Source: Tridacna crocea (taxonomy: Eukaryota > Mollusca > Bivalvia > Cardiida > Cardiidae). From it: DNA of 64,000 nt. The stretch spans positions 2,239,501 to 2,303,500 of the forward strand of contig OX031065.1 in assembly GCA_943736015.1 (NCBI GenBank), in the 5' to 3' direction. Position 1 is the stretch's first letter. Each line of letters starts with the position of its first letter. The notes under the pieces were generated by a model, which worked only from the letters and a program-made list of their open reading frames with translations, had not been told where the DNA came from and ran no database searches. Shown here one piece after another: positions 1 to 60,666 of the stretch. Both the position numbers and the translations under genes were made by a program.

Positions 1-1
1 A

Positions 2-904
2 GATAATTTCTTCAGCCGCCGCGCCATTGTATGTGATCGGGTTGAAGTAAAACACGAATTGGATCAGTGGAATTGTGCGATAACTGGAATGTGTGGACTG
101 GAGAACAAAAGGTGGGTAGTCTGTGATCGTCAAAATGATAGTATTAAAATATTTAAAGTAGGAAGTCACGTGTTACAACGTTATATACGGTTTGTAGAGT
201 TTGGCTCTGGACCTTGGTGTGTTACAGAAATACATATAAAACAGAATTCTACTGAACCGAACTTGGTGTCCGGCAGTAGTTCTGATATTTCTGCAACAGA
301 CCGGGCTGATCCGGGTAAACAATGTTTGATAGCAGTAGTGTTACCAGGGAAACGTCAAATAATGTTTATAGATTTAAGTAAAAAACCCGCAAAACCTCTA
401 AAAGTCATCAAAACAGAGGGAGAATGTTACGATATACAGTTTTATGATGACAAGATTTTTACCGTCTGTGAAGAAGATGGTCATGAACCTTGCTGTGTTT
501 CTATACTCTCTACAAACGGAGAGACGCTAAACAAGTTTGACACTAATTTCTATGAACCTCATCTCGCCGTTGTTTCTGAACGAGTCTTGTTGACCAGTGG
601 GTTCACTGACAAAGTACAATGTAGAAATGTTGAGGGGGAAGTGGTCTCACAAATTACAATTGAAGGGTCGTGGCCTAAAGCAATCAGTGTAGACCCAGAT
701 AACAACGTCTATGTGTGTGGAAAGTCAGACCACAAAGTTTATAAACTGGATTCTGATCCGACTCGATACAAGTCGGTGTCAAATCAGACTGCAGGGTATA
801 TAGTGGTTCCCGGGGCTCTGTGTTGTTATAGAGACAAATTATATATCGGCCATGTCGCCGGGCCGCCATTAAATAACTTTGTTACTGTGGTCCGACTGCT
901 GTGA
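2..904 (+). CDS. TRIM/NHL-like beta-propeller protein, C-terminal part (5' end cut by window)
   Basis: The reading frame is open from base 2 to a TGA at 902-904, about 300 codons, with no start needed inside the window, so this is the 3' end of a larger gene. The protein has repeated beta-propeller blades: phrases such as VVCDRQNDSIKIF, CYDIQFYDDKIFTVC, AISVDPDNNVYVCGKSDHKVYKL and ALCCYRDKLYIG follow the NHL/six-bladed pattern of molluscan TRIM56/TRIM71-like proteins. These families carry RING, B-box and coiled-coil domains upstream, often acting as E3 ubiquitin ligases; those parts are outside the window and are inferred. The gene is convergent with MCM4. No frameshift is seen. It could also be a stand-alone NHL protein. 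Confidence 0.75.
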   Translation, partial: DNFFSRRAIVCDRVEVKHELDQWNCAITGMCGLENKRWVVCDRQNDSIKIFKVGSHVLQRYIRFVEFGSGPWCVTEIHIKQNSTEPNLVSGSSSDISATDRADPGKQCLIAVVLPGKRQIMFIDLSKKPAKPLKVIKTEGECYDIQFYDDKIFTVCEEDGHEPCCVSILSTNGETLNKFDTNFYEPHLAVVSERVLLTSGFTDKVQCRNVEGEVVSQITIEGSWPKAISVDPDNNVYVCGKSDHKVYKLDSDPTRYKSVSNQTAGYIVVPGALCCYRDKLYIGHVAGPPLNNFVTVVRLL

Positions 905-1043
905 TGGCACCTCGACCTGGACATTGTAGATCATCCTGTACTTCAGTCATCCAACATCTTATTCTGCACCATAATGTATTCCATCGTTACCATGGTTACG
1001 GTGAGTCTCTTTTATAACTTATATGTGACTGATTATGCCTTTT

Positions 1044-1109
1044 GCGGAGAATGCAGACAAAGATCAGCCTGCACATACGTGCAGTCTGATCTTTGTCTAC
1101 CCTCTCCGC
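1044..1109. repeat. Interspersed palindrome (GATCAG..GCAC / GTGC..CTGATC family), copy 1
   Basis: Inverted repeat: AGACAAAGATCAGCCTGCAC and GTGCAGTCTGATCTTTGTCT face each other across a 4-base loop, with one mismatch. A second outer stem, GCGGAGA/TCTCCGC, extends it. The same core recurs at 2335-2382 and 6127-6172, with half copies near 27990 and 57282, so it is a dispersed repeat and not a unique terminator. Confidence 0.8.
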
Positions 1110-1690
1110 TTTTAATATTTAAAGTTTTATCAAACTGAGCTCCATTTTCTTCTAATGAACTCCACAAATGTATGTTTGTGATAGTTTATGACAGACTTTC
1201 GGCGGGATATGAGATAATTTACTTTATTCTCAACATTTCATTGTACTTTGTTTAGTTATCAAGCTGTCGTTGAAAATCTTGTCATCATATAATTGTTTAT
1301 TTTTGCTCAATTTATTTATTTATTAACGCCTTTTTCCCCACCCACTCCCTTCCAGTAATAAGCTAATTATGAATAGAATTTACCCCACCCACTCCCCGTT
1401 TGAAAAAAAAAAATTCACAATTCTGGAGAATCTATAAACATTATTTGAGTACCAAAGGTGAATCTATCAAACATTGTTTATCCGTCAAACAGTGCGACAG
1501 CAGTTGATATTTATATGCACCGTTAACGCCGTTCTGAAATGTTTTCTTTCTACAAAAACTGCTGTCAAATCGCAGACTACCCTATTTTTTATCTAGTCTT
1601 CATAATCCACATGCGAATAAAATTGTGTGTAATTTTCATTTTATATTACGGGTTTCTATTTGTTCATCTCCGGTCCAATTCGTGTTTTAC

Positions 1691-1710
1691 GAGAGAGAGA
1701 GAGAGAGAGA
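1691..1710. repeat. (GA)10 microsatellite
   Basis: Twenty bases of perfect GA dinucleotide repeat. Confidence 0.95.
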
Positions 1711-2334
1711 ATTAGCTCCTGTTTTATGCATATTTGCTTTATTTCATTTTCACCTTTAGACTCAAATTCATGCATTTTTGATAAAAAAAAAAAAAACGAG
1801 CAATTCCGTCAATTCTTTAAGAAATTGTTGTCTAATTGTTTATAGCTATGATTTATCCACCAAAAGACCACTTATTTCATTAAACAAATGACATAAAAAG
1901 AACTTACGTTTTGTGTGTCTCTTCCATATCTGTTTTTGATTTACCATATACTGTCTTACATAGTCCAGTGTTAATTTGAATAAGATGTTCAGTTTTGTTA
2001 TAAAAAAATTCTGTAATACTAAATATGTCTTCATTTGAGCAAAATGTTAATTAGATCTACATAAACAATTTATCAAGCATTTTCCTCGTTTTCTATTTTG
2101 ATTGAATGTACTTTATCCTCTATATTTTATCACGAATAAATTATGGCATATTTGTACATATGAAAACTTGTTGTTTTGTTATTGTTTCTACACAACAGTG
2201 AGAAACACTGAAAGCTTCTTGTGTTATATTAATTCCTATCCTGCTAAATGAGTGAAATGAAAGTTGCAATAAATCCCAAATTATGTTGTTTCAAAGGTAC
2301 TTTCCGGAGAAAGAGATCTCCTTATCGGCAAGTA

Positions 2335-2382
2335 TAGATCAAAGATCAGACTGCACATTCTGTGCAGTCTGATCTTGATCTA
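2335..2382. repeat. Interspersed palindrome, copy 2
   Basis: Arms of about 20 bases around AAGATCAGACTGCACA and TGTGCAGTCTGATCTT with a 3-base loop. A smaller hairpin (CCGGAGAAAG..CTCCTTATCGG) lies just upstream, as in copy 1, so the repeat unit is longer than the palindrome. Confidence 0.8.
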
Positions 2383-2871
2383 CACTGTCCAAAAAAGGTC
2401 AGTAGTATCACTTAAGAGTTGCGAAAAGGTGAGGTAACCAACTTCATAGTACATTTGTGATAGTTTATGAACAAGAATATCAACCTCGGCTGTTTTATAA
2501 GGACTGACTTGCTTGGTTTGGTTTTTAACACCATTTTCAACCAAAATCCAGTTATATCATGGCGGTCAGTGCACCTGTGCAGGCTTTTTCCCGAGCTTCT
2601 TACATCAGTACTTCACACATTTCTTTCACCAAGTTGCTGGATGCTTTCCAACAAAGACATCATGGGAGACTGCCGAGTCATATCCAATTTGCCATGCTCA
2701 ATTTTTGAAGACAAGATTGGTAGAGCTTAGGCTTAAACTGGCAACCCTTGGATTGCAAACCCAGTACTACTTTACTGCCTGAAATACCACCCTTGGCATA
2801 TAATGTCTGCAATAATGAAGGTGTAAGTTCAAATCCCTTAACAAGACATTTGTATTGGAGTTTAACGATGT

Positions 2872-3053
2872 TGTAACTCTTTACCAAACAACAAAATTTT
2901 AGGCTTGTCCAAATTGAAAGCATTTACAGAGGACAAAATAAAAGTGACAGAAAATTTGAAATTTCTTTGTGAAGGGTAGAATACATTGTGAGAAATGGAG
3001 AAAATGCTTCTATCTCGGTCGTCATAAGTAGGGATTGTGTGGTAATGGCTTAA
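2872..3053 (-). mobile_element. TTAA-type palindromic MITE, internally deleted copy
   Basis: Begins ..TAACTCTTTACCAAACAAC and ends GTGTGGTAATGGCTTAA, matching the 228 bp family described at 10820-11048. The second arm of the internal palindrome is missing, leaving a copy of about 180 bp. Confidence 0.7.
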
Positions 3054-3057
3054 CAGC

Positions 3058-3352
3058 CTAGGTCATGTCACTGTGTTCAGTGCACCAATGGAAGTATTTA
3101 CTGGCTTTCTCACAACAATACTGCCTAGGTCATGTCACTGTGTTCAGTGCACCAACGGAAGTATTTACTGGCTTTCTCACAACAATACTAACACAACTTT
3201 CTAAGTCTCTGACTACTTTTCTCGGATATATCTGATCAGAGGCGAAAAAAGGATGAAAAGAAAGTTTGCTTCCATCTAGTATCGAACCCTGAACCACAAA
3301 GTCACATGATTTAGATGTGTTAACCGCAGAGTTATTCAGCCGGGCTGGACTA
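3058..3352 (-). mobile_element. tRNA-derived SINE, degraded, with a duplicated tail segment
   Basis: On the minus strand a tRNA-like head carries a B-box-like stretch GGTTCGATAC-type (GGGTTCGATACTAG), followed by the body shared with copies at 16367-16615 and 36845-37106. Within the body a 65 bp segment (GTCATGTCACTGTGTTCAGT..) is tandemly duplicated. The A box is decayed. Confidence 0.55.
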
Positions 3353-3738
3353 GACATATCAGGCCTCTTACATATGGATTGTGAGTTCAAACCCCAGGAC
3401 CTGACACACTGATCAGCCTTGTTAACCGGAATGATAATGAATTAATAACTAGAGGCGCTTGAGCGCCTGTATCGCTCCACAGGCCTGATTTTTCTGTACC
3501 GGTGAAGAGAAGTCTTTTTACAATTACCATTCATTCCTGCATTTTAGGTCACTAAAGAAAAAAGGCTATGAAAATCATTGTGAGAAAAGAAGAAAATAAA
3601 AGTTACCTGCATTTTCTTAGTTTGACACAATAATTTCTACCCTTTTTGATACAAGTTTTACTAATTTGAAGATTTATTATGTTGCCTGCAACATCTTTCA
3701 ATTATGGCCAGTTATAAAAATTTTGTCTTCTAGTTTAG

Positions 3739-3905
3739 TTAACTCATTACCAAATCACAACATTCTATGGTTGTCCAAATGGAAAGCATTTGTAGATGAA
3801 AAAATAAAAGTGACTGAAAATTTGACAGTTGTTTTGTGAAGGGTAGATAACATTGTGGGAAAAGGTTACCAGCATTTTCTCTTTTTCCCACAATGTTTTT
3901 TAAAC
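3739..3905 (-). mobile_element. TTAA-type palindromic MITE, truncated
   Basis: Starts TTAACTCATTACCAAA and keeps the first arm and second arm of the palindrome (GTGGGAAAAGG.. TTTTTCCCACAATG) with a deletion between them; the distal end has decayed. Nested in H1. Confidence 0.6.
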
Positions 3906-4085
3906 TCTTCTTTGTCAGTGATCAGTTTGATTGGAGAACAAAATGCCTTATCACAACAGTAAAGCCCTGTCCCTCTTTCTACCAGGTCACCAGGAGGTCA
4001 ACAAACCTTTACCAGAACTAATCAAAGTGCAGAGTTTCCCTTGCTTTATATGAAAAGGATTACAGATTATGTAAAGCAACCATCT

Positions 4086-4314
4086 TTAACTCTTTACCAA
4101 ACGACAAAACTTGGGATGTGACCAAACTGAGAGCATTTGCAGACAACAAATTAAACATTGATGAAATGATGATTTCTCTCTTTCATAGAGTAGAAAACAC
4201 TGAGGTAAAAGGAGAAAATGCTGATTACCAGCATTTTCTCCATTTCCAAGAGTGTTTTCCAAAGACTTCTTCTTTAGGGTCCTTAAAAGTCAGGATTGTA
4301 CGGTAAAGACTTAT
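4086..4314 (-). mobile_element. TTAA-type palindromic MITE, diverged full length
   Basis: TTAACTCTTTACCAAACGAC at the left and GTACGGTAAAGACTTA at the right, with the palindrome around GGAGAAAATGCTGATTACCAGCATTTTCTCC. About 229 bp. Nested in H1. Confidence 0.75.
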
Positions 4315-5192
4315 CACCATTGGAACTAACCTTCAATACAACAATGAAATCAAAACAAGTAGTTTGAGAGAAGAAATTTTTCAAAGATTTTACTTTATAC
4401 CATAAAAGGAAAATGAGTCTCCCATAAAAGCCATGTTTTTTGACGGATCTTTTTTTTTTAAGGAATTCTGTAGACCTATATCTAAGGAACATTCCTGCAA
4501 AAAAATAATGCTATCCAATTAGCGGTTTGGGAGGAGAAGATTTTTAAAGGTTTTTTACTTTGGTTGCCATGGCAACCAGAATTATTCATGGAACACAATT
4601 ATTTGAAGGAATTTGAAAGAGGACCACCTAAGGAACATACCTGTGAAATTTGGTAAAAATCCAGTCAATAGTTTCTGAGGAGAAGTTTTTTAAAGAAAAA
4701 GTTTACGGACGCACGCACGGACGAACGGACGAACGGACGGACGGACGGACGCACGACGGACACAACGCCATGACAATAGCCCGCTGGCCTTCGGCCAGTG
4801 GAGCTAAAAAGGGTACTTGAGAGAAAAAATAAATGAAAGAATGAAGTAACCGTGCTGTGATTATACTTTTAAATTCAACCTCTGTTCTAATTAATCCTTA
4901 ATCTGCTAGACCAAAAAATAACTAGAACTATCACTGAAGGTGATGACTACCCCCACAAGCTCCGTGTCAGAAAATAACGCTTTTTCACAGAAATGCACAA
5001 TGCTTAAGTTCCATATGGCCGACTTGTTCCTGGTCATTAACGAAGAAAGTTCAAGTGGAGATAATTCTGCAACACATCGAAGCAGGGTTATGGAAATTGC
5101 ACATGCACAACTTCATATATAAAGATATACATGTAAATGAACACTGTGTAAATTTGAGTTCAGTGCCTGAAGAAATATCCGAGTATTTCCCG

Positions 5193-5622
5193 AGACAAAT
5201 CTGTCTCTACGGACGATGAGACAGTCATGGCGTTTCCAATATAGCCCCTTCCATCTCGTTGTGGGGTGTATTATCGTTACAGAAGGTGTAGATCAAGATA
5301 AAACATTAAGTCTAATGACTCAACAACCGGTTGTTAGACAAATCTGTCTCTACGGACGATGAGACAGTCATGGCGTTTCCAATATAGCCCCTTCCATCTC
5401 GTTGTAGGGTGTATTATCGTTACAGAGGGTGTAGATCAAGATAAAACATAAAGTCTAATGACTCAACAACCGGTTGTTAGACAAATCTGTCTCTACGGAC
5501 GATGAGACAGTCATGGCGTTTCCAATATAGCCCCCTCCACCTCGTTGGGGTGTATTATCGTTACAGAGGGTGTAGATCAAGATAAAACATAAAGTCTAAT
5601 GACCCAACAACCGGTTGTTTGA
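5193..5622. repeat. 144 bp tandem repeat, 3 copies
   Basis: Units beginning GACAAATCTGTCTCTACGGA start at 5193, 5337 and 5480 and end with CAACAACCGGTTGTT, itself a small palindrome. Copies are nearly identical, implying recent expansion. It lies in the intergenic region between the two convergent genes. Confidence 0.9.
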
Positions 5623-5716
5623 CAAAATTGATTTTATTGATCCATGGTTACATGATTTACTTGGTATGTTACCATGGAGATGCATTAAGCTCCCTTTTGC
5701 CAGAGTATGAATCTAT

Positions 5717-5928
5717 TTAAATCTTCACAAAACGACAAAATTTTAGGCTTGTCAAAACTGAAAGTATCTGCAGACGACAAAGTAATCATTAACTCAAAAA
5801 TTGAAATTTGTTTCCAGCAGGACAGAAAACATCGCTGGTTACCAGCATTTTCTCCTTTTCCCACAATGTTTTCAAAAGGCTTCTATCTCAGGGTCGTAAA
5901 AATCAGGGGTTGTTTGGTATAGGGTTAA
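5717..5928 (-). mobile_element. TTAA-type palindromic MITE, internally deleted
   Basis: TTAA..CAAAACGACAAAATTTTAGG to GGTATAGGGTTAA, with only the second palindrome arm fully kept (GGTTACCAGCATTTTCTCC). Confidence 0.75.
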
Positions 5929-6126
5929 ATCACACTGTGTTAGAATACAGAAGTAATTGTGAAAATGGTGATCTGTTATTGGACGGTCCGTCCGGATATT
6001 GGTTGTCAGTAGAAAAATGAATTTTTACCTATATCCTGCTAAATAATTGGACTGAATTTATTGAGTCTTTATATAAACCAAAAATTTGACATTTTGGTTG
6101 ACTAGATGTCCTCATTATGCTGTCTA

Positions 6127-6172
6127 GGTCCAAGATCAGACTGCACGTTCTAAGCAGTCTGATCTTGATCTG
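6127..6172. repeat. Interspersed palindrome, copy 3
   Basis: CAAGATCAGACTGC and GCAGTCTGATCTTG around a short loop; same family as 1044-1109 and 2335-2382. Confidence 0.75.
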
Positions 6173-6894
6173 CACTTTTCCCAAAAGATCAGTGAGTGGT
6201 GTTTAGCAGCCTATGAATTAAAAACTACGTAAAATATTGCAAGGTAGCTTGGTCATTTGTTTGCATTTTAACTGGTTTTGAATTTTGCATACAACAATCA
6301 AACTAAATGTTGTACCGATCAAGGGATTTGCGTTTGAATAGAAGAAGAGTTATGCGACAAAAAGAGAAACTGCTGGTTACCAGTGTGTTATCGTTTTTCC
6401 AAAATATCAGATGGAAGACATTTGTAGATAACAAGTGTCTAATGATGTGATTTCTCTTTGAAGGGGTATGATACATTTTCGAATAAGGAGAAAATTCTAG
6501 TAATCAGCATCATTGCAAGAGACATTTACAAGCAATGCCTTTAATACAGACACACCATAGATAAGCCTGCAAGTTCACAATGCTTGAAAAAATCATAGTT
6601 CCTGTTACCCTTTACCAAACAATCCATTATTTTAAAGTAAAGAGCATGTAGACAAAGGCTTTGGATAGACTGAAAAAACAGAGAACATACTGTCTGCCAG
6701 CATTTTCTATTTTTTCCTTTAATGTTTTTACCCTTTCAAAACAATTTCATGATTGAAACCTGCTTTAATTGTCGCCTGAAAAAAACTTTTGATTAGAAAG
6801 CTTCTAAAATTTTGTAGTTTGGTTCAGGCTTAAACAACATCATGAGATTCCAGTGAGATGCTATCCCTTCACACCATACACATTTGATAACGTC

Positions 6895-56823
<49,929 letters not shown>

Positions 56824-56870
56824 CTGTAAATGTATGTCAATGACATCTTTGCAAGTTACAACATAGCATT

Positions 56871-57099
56871 TTAACCCATTACCACACAATCCCTACTTTT
56901 GACGCCCCTAAAAAAGAAGCCTATAGAAAACATTGTGGAAAAAGGAGAAAACGCTGGTAACTAGCATTTTCTCCTTTTCCCACAATGTTTTCTACCCTTC
57001 ACAAAACAAATTTCAAATTTTCAGTCACTTTTATTTTGTCGTCTCCAAGCGCTCTCGATTTGGACAAGCCTAAGATACTGTCGTTTGGTAATGAGTTGA
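56871..57099 (+). mobile_element. TTAA-type palindromic MITE plus adjoining half copy
   Basis: TTAACCCATTACCACACAAT to GTTTGGTAATGAGTTGA; a second, partial copy (from AGCATTTTCTCCTTTTCCCA to GGTAAAAGAGTTGAAA) follows to about 57240. It lies only 47 bases from the MCM4 exon. Confidence 0.85.
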
Positions 57100-57764
57100 A
57101 ACAGCATTTTCTCCTTTTCCCAAAATGTTTTCTGCCCTTCAAAAATCAAAATTCAATTTTTCATTCACCTTTATTTTGTTGTCTGCAAATGCTTTCAATT
57201 GGGGCTAGTCCAAAATCTTGTCATTTGGTAAAAGAGTTGAAACATCTTTCCCAGCTTCAATCACTTTTGCAGCCAGTGCAGATTAAGATCAGACTTCACA
57301 AAAAACTAATCATAAACTATTCTGTCCTGTTTACCACGATGTTCATGGGCAAGCCCCAGTGCACCTCCACTTGTGTTTGGGACTTTGAACAACACTTTCT
57401 TACACCATCGGCTGCTCACCCATAAAGACATTGCGAAAATAATACTGAGCAACAAGAGAGGAATAAATCCTGAATATTGTCTATCCTCAGATAGAGCTTG
57501 CCTAGACTGGAATGCAAGCTTACAAACCCTGTAGTTTACCATTTAATCCACAGAGTAACTAAGCCAAGTCTTAGCCCTGTACCACACAGCAAGATTTCAG
57601 ATTTGTCACATTGAACCCATTTGCAAAAAATAATTTCAATGCAGCCCAAAAGAGATTTGTCTTCAAAATTGTAGAAAACATTGTGCAACAGGAATATTTT
57701 TTCTCTTTTTTCCTTAATATTTCCAAAAGCCGTTGCCCTCAGGGTCAAAAAAACATTAAATTGT

Positions 57765-58425
57765 ATAATAAAAACTTAATCATTGTCGATTCTAATTAAT
57801 GACACAAATCTATATCCTAGTCTTTTTGGACAAGTCTGATCACATGTCATTTAATTGCATCATAAAAACTTTGTCATTATCGATTCTAACTGTTGACACA
57901 AATCTATATCCTAGTCTATTTGGACAAGTCTGATCACATGTCATTGAATTGGATCATAAAAACTAAATCATTGTCGACTCTAACTGTTGACACAATTCTA
58001 TATCCTAGTCTATTTGGACAAGTCTGATCACATGTCATTGAATTGGATCATAAAAACTTAGTCATTGTCGACTCCAACTGTTGACACAATTCTATAACCT
58101 AGTCTATTTGGACAAGTCTGATCACATGTCATTGAATTGGATCATAAAAACTTAGTCATTGTCGACTCCAACTGTTGACACAATTCTATAACCTAGTCTA
58201 TTTGGACAAGTCTGATCACATGTCACTGAATTGTATCATAAACACTTAGTCATTGTAGATTCTAACTGTTGACACATATCTATGGTCTAGTCTTTTTGGA
58301 CAAGTCTGATAACATGTCATTGAATTGTATCTTAAAAACTTAATCATCATCGATTTTAATTGTTGACACAAATCTATATCCTAGTCTATTTGGACAAGTC
58401 TAATAACATGTCATCTGGTAGAGGT
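57765..58425. repeat. 94 bp tandem repeat, 7 copies, grown from a MITE end
   Basis: GACAAGTCTGATCACATGTC recurs at exactly 94-base steps (57829, 57923, 58017, 58111, 58205, 58299, 58393). The phrase TTTGGACAAGTCT..TGTCAT..TGG resembles the right arm of the TTAA MITE (TTTGGACAAGTCTAAAATTT..GTC..TGGTAA), and a decayed MITE lies immediately left (57575-57750). Confidence 0.85.
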
Positions 58426-58826
58426 ACCTCAACGACAAAATGTTTGACTCCAAACATTTATGGCAGACAAATGTAGCTCAAGTGATGATTTCTGTCTATG
58501 ACATGGTAGGAATCATTTTGAGAAAATCAAAAAAAGCCATTCACAATGCTTTCAAAAAAGTCATCATCTTCTGTTATTCTTCTCTCAACCTGTTATTCTA
58601 CAGTAGGTCCAAGTCTAAGTCATCGACAGAATTTTTTTGAAGACTACATAAAGAGTTGCCAAGTTGCTGTGTTTAAAGTTACTTTTACCATGTTCTAAAT
58701 TCATTTTCTGCCAGTTACTAACACTTAGACCAACTGTACATTCTAACATTACACCTGAATTTGGCACTATAAACATAGTGTAATGAAATCGTGGTTAAAA
58801 ACTATGTTATTCTACAAAGTAATTAG

Positions 58827-58867
58827 TGACGTCATTCTATGTAGAGAGACGTCATTCTGTATAAAAG
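58827..58867 (+). promoter_or_regulatory. Promoter-like cluster: two CRE sites and a TATA box
   Basis: TGACGTCA at 58827-58834, a second GACGTCA about 20 bases on, then TATAAAAG at 58860-58867, in the order and spacing of an animal core promoter on the plus strand. No transcript unit was recognised downstream, and this is antisense to MCM4. Confidence 0.3.
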
Positions 58868-58939
58868 AAGTAAGTTATTAAAAGGAATACAATCTGCATC
58901 ATCCTTTTTTCTCTCAATGTGAACTTGTTTTCCTTTGAT

Positions 58940-59110
58940 TAAGAGTTGGTCATGTTAGAATCAAAATAATCTTTCTTTCTTTCATGCTTTATCTTTCATT
59001 TAACCACGTTGTGAGTTATGAGGAGCAATAAATAAACCACATGATTGCCAATTTGGATTATTCATTGTGCATCATAACTCATAATTGTTGTTTATTAAAT
59101 GACAAACCGT
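58940..59110. repeat. Inverted-repeat element CATTTAA..GTTATGAG, copy 1
   Basis: CATTTAACCACGTTGTGAGT and its partner ACTCATAATTGTTGTTTATT are imperfect inverted arms about 100 bases apart. A second copy is at 61155-61335. Confidence 0.6.
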
Positions 59111-59120
59111 GATAGAAAAA

Positions 59121-60656
59121 GCAAGAGGGCCAAGATGGCCCTGGATCACTCACCTGAATTTTTGAGAGGACCATAGCCCCACTTTTTCTTAACCCATACC
59201 ACACAATCCCTACTTTTGACGCCCCTGAGAAAGAAGCCTTTTGAAAACACCGTGGGAAAAGGTGAAAATGCTGGTAACCAGCATTTTCTCCTTTTCCCAC
59301 AGTGTTTTCTACCCTTCCCAGAACAAATTTCAATTTTTCAGTCACCTTTATTTTGTTGTCTGCAAATGCTTTCAATTTGGACCAGTCTAAATTTTTCTTG
59401 TGTGGTAATGGGTTAAGGTATTGAAACACTGGAAACAAAATTAGTATTTTGCCAAGCAATTTTTAAAAGGTCACCTGTAAAAGTCCTTTCAAAATCTGAC
59501 CAGCAGTTTCAGAAAAGAGGAATTTATAGGAGTTTCTTGATTTCCGTACAATGCAAGAAGCCCCCATTCACCACAGCCATGTTTCTTGACCTATCAATAT
59601 TTCGAGAACAAATTTTGAAAAGGGTCATTCAAAGGGGAACATTTCTGTGAAATTATTTTCAAATCTGACCAGCGGTTTCAGAGAAGAATTTTCAAGAATT
59701 TCTTCATTTCCATATAGTGCAAGTAGCCCCCATTCACCAGAGCAATGTTTCTTGACAAATCAAAATTTCACGAATAATTTTTAAAAAGGGTAACCCAAGG
59801 AATATGTCTGTGAAATTATTTAAAAATCTGACCAGCTGTTTGAGAGAAGAAGAATTTTTAAGAATTTCTTCATTTCCATATAGTGCAAGTAGTCCCCATA
59901 CACCGGAGCCATATTTCTTGACGGATCATAATTTCACAAACAATTTTGAAAAGAGTCACGCAAGGAACATCTCTGTGAAATTATTTTAAAATCTGACCAG
60001 CGAGTTCAGAGAAGAAGAGTTTTTAAGAATTTCTTCATTTCTGTATTGTGCAAGTAGCCCCCATTCACCAGAGCCATGTTTCTTGACAAATCAAAATTTC
60101 ACGAGCAATTTTTGAAAAGGGTCACCCAAGGAACATCTCTGTGAAATCATTTTAAAATCTGGCCAGCTGTTTCAGAGAAGAAGATTTTTAAAGAATTTCC
60201 TAAAAAATTCCATTTCGTTGCCATGGCAACCAGAGTTTTTGACGGAATCAAATTCTGTGGACAATTTTTTAAAGAGGACCTCCCAAGGAACATTCCAGCC
60301 AAGTTTGGTCCAAATTGGCCCAGCGGTTTAGGAGGAGCTGATGTCTAAAGAATTGTTGACGATGCACAACGGAGGTAAATAGTAACAAACTTTATCTTTT
60401 ATAACTAGAGTTACTTCCCTTGATGAATGTCTAAATTGAAGTGACTTCATATAGAAGCCCATGTTAAACTTGTGATCCCTGAAATGGAGCCAATTTTGAC
60501 TCCAGGCCAATTATATGAAGAAACTTGTCAAAGATTTATTATATAAAGCTACATGCCAAATTCTGTAGCATTGGGCCTTGTGATTTCATGACGGACGACA
60601 GACACCGGGTGATCCTAAAAGCTCCTCTTGAGCATGCTGTGCTCAGGTGAGCTAAA
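59121..60656 (+). mobile_element. Helitron-like element H16, both ends present
   Basis: Left end GAGGGCCAAGATGGCCCT then GGATCACTCACCTGA; right end TTGAGCATGCTGTGCTCA hairpin into GGTGAGCTAAAAC. CTCACCTGA pairs with TCAGGTGAG. It has five array units (59480-60190), then CGTTGCCATGGCAACCAGAG, and a stretch like H7 (CCCATGTTAAACTTGTGATC). A full MITE is nested at 59189-59416. Confidence 0.7.
59189..59416 (+). mobile_element. TTAA-type palindromic MITE nested in H16
   Basis: Host reads CCATAGCCCCACTTTTTC before and GGTATTGAAACACTGG after; in H15 the same host sequence runs on without interruption (ATCATAGCC..GAGGTATTGAAACACTGG). TTAA bounds both ends. Confidence 0.9.
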
Positions 60657-60666
60657 ACTATATTCC

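Larger units (their letters stand above)
905..2330 (+). other. 3' flank / probable 3' UTR of the TRIM-like gene
   Basis: AT-rich non-coding sequence after the stop codon. AATAAA hexamers at 1616-1621, 2135-2140 and 2268-2273 on the plus strand are possible polyadenylation signals; the sequence alone does not choose between them. It contains a palindromic repeat (1044-1109) and a GA microsatellite (1691-1710). No coding exon was recognised. Confidence 0.4.
3448..4810 (+). mobile_element. Helitron-like non-autonomous element H1 (GCTCCAC/GTGGAGC ends)
   Basis: The left end has a palindrome GGCGCTTGAGCGCC, then TGTATCGCTCCACAGGCC. The right end has a hairpin CTGGCCTTCGGCCAG running into TGGAGCTAAAAA. 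GCTCCACAGGCC and GGCCAGTGGAGC are complementary with one mismatch. Before the right end is an (ACGG)n tract at about 4708-4760. Two palindromic TTAA MITEs are nested inside. No coding capacity is seen. The Helitron/Helentron assignment is inferred from architecture. Confidence 0.6.

Noticed and set aside
57306-57542. Minus-strand frame containing VPNTSGGALGLAHEHRGK, considered as an upstream MCM4 exon
   Set aside because: No similarity to the MCM4 N-terminal region; splice sites around it do not give a convincing open exon.
57765-58425. Regularly spaced repeats that might suggest a CRISPR array
   Set aside because: Whole 94 bp units are repeated with no unique spacers, and the genome is eukaryotic.
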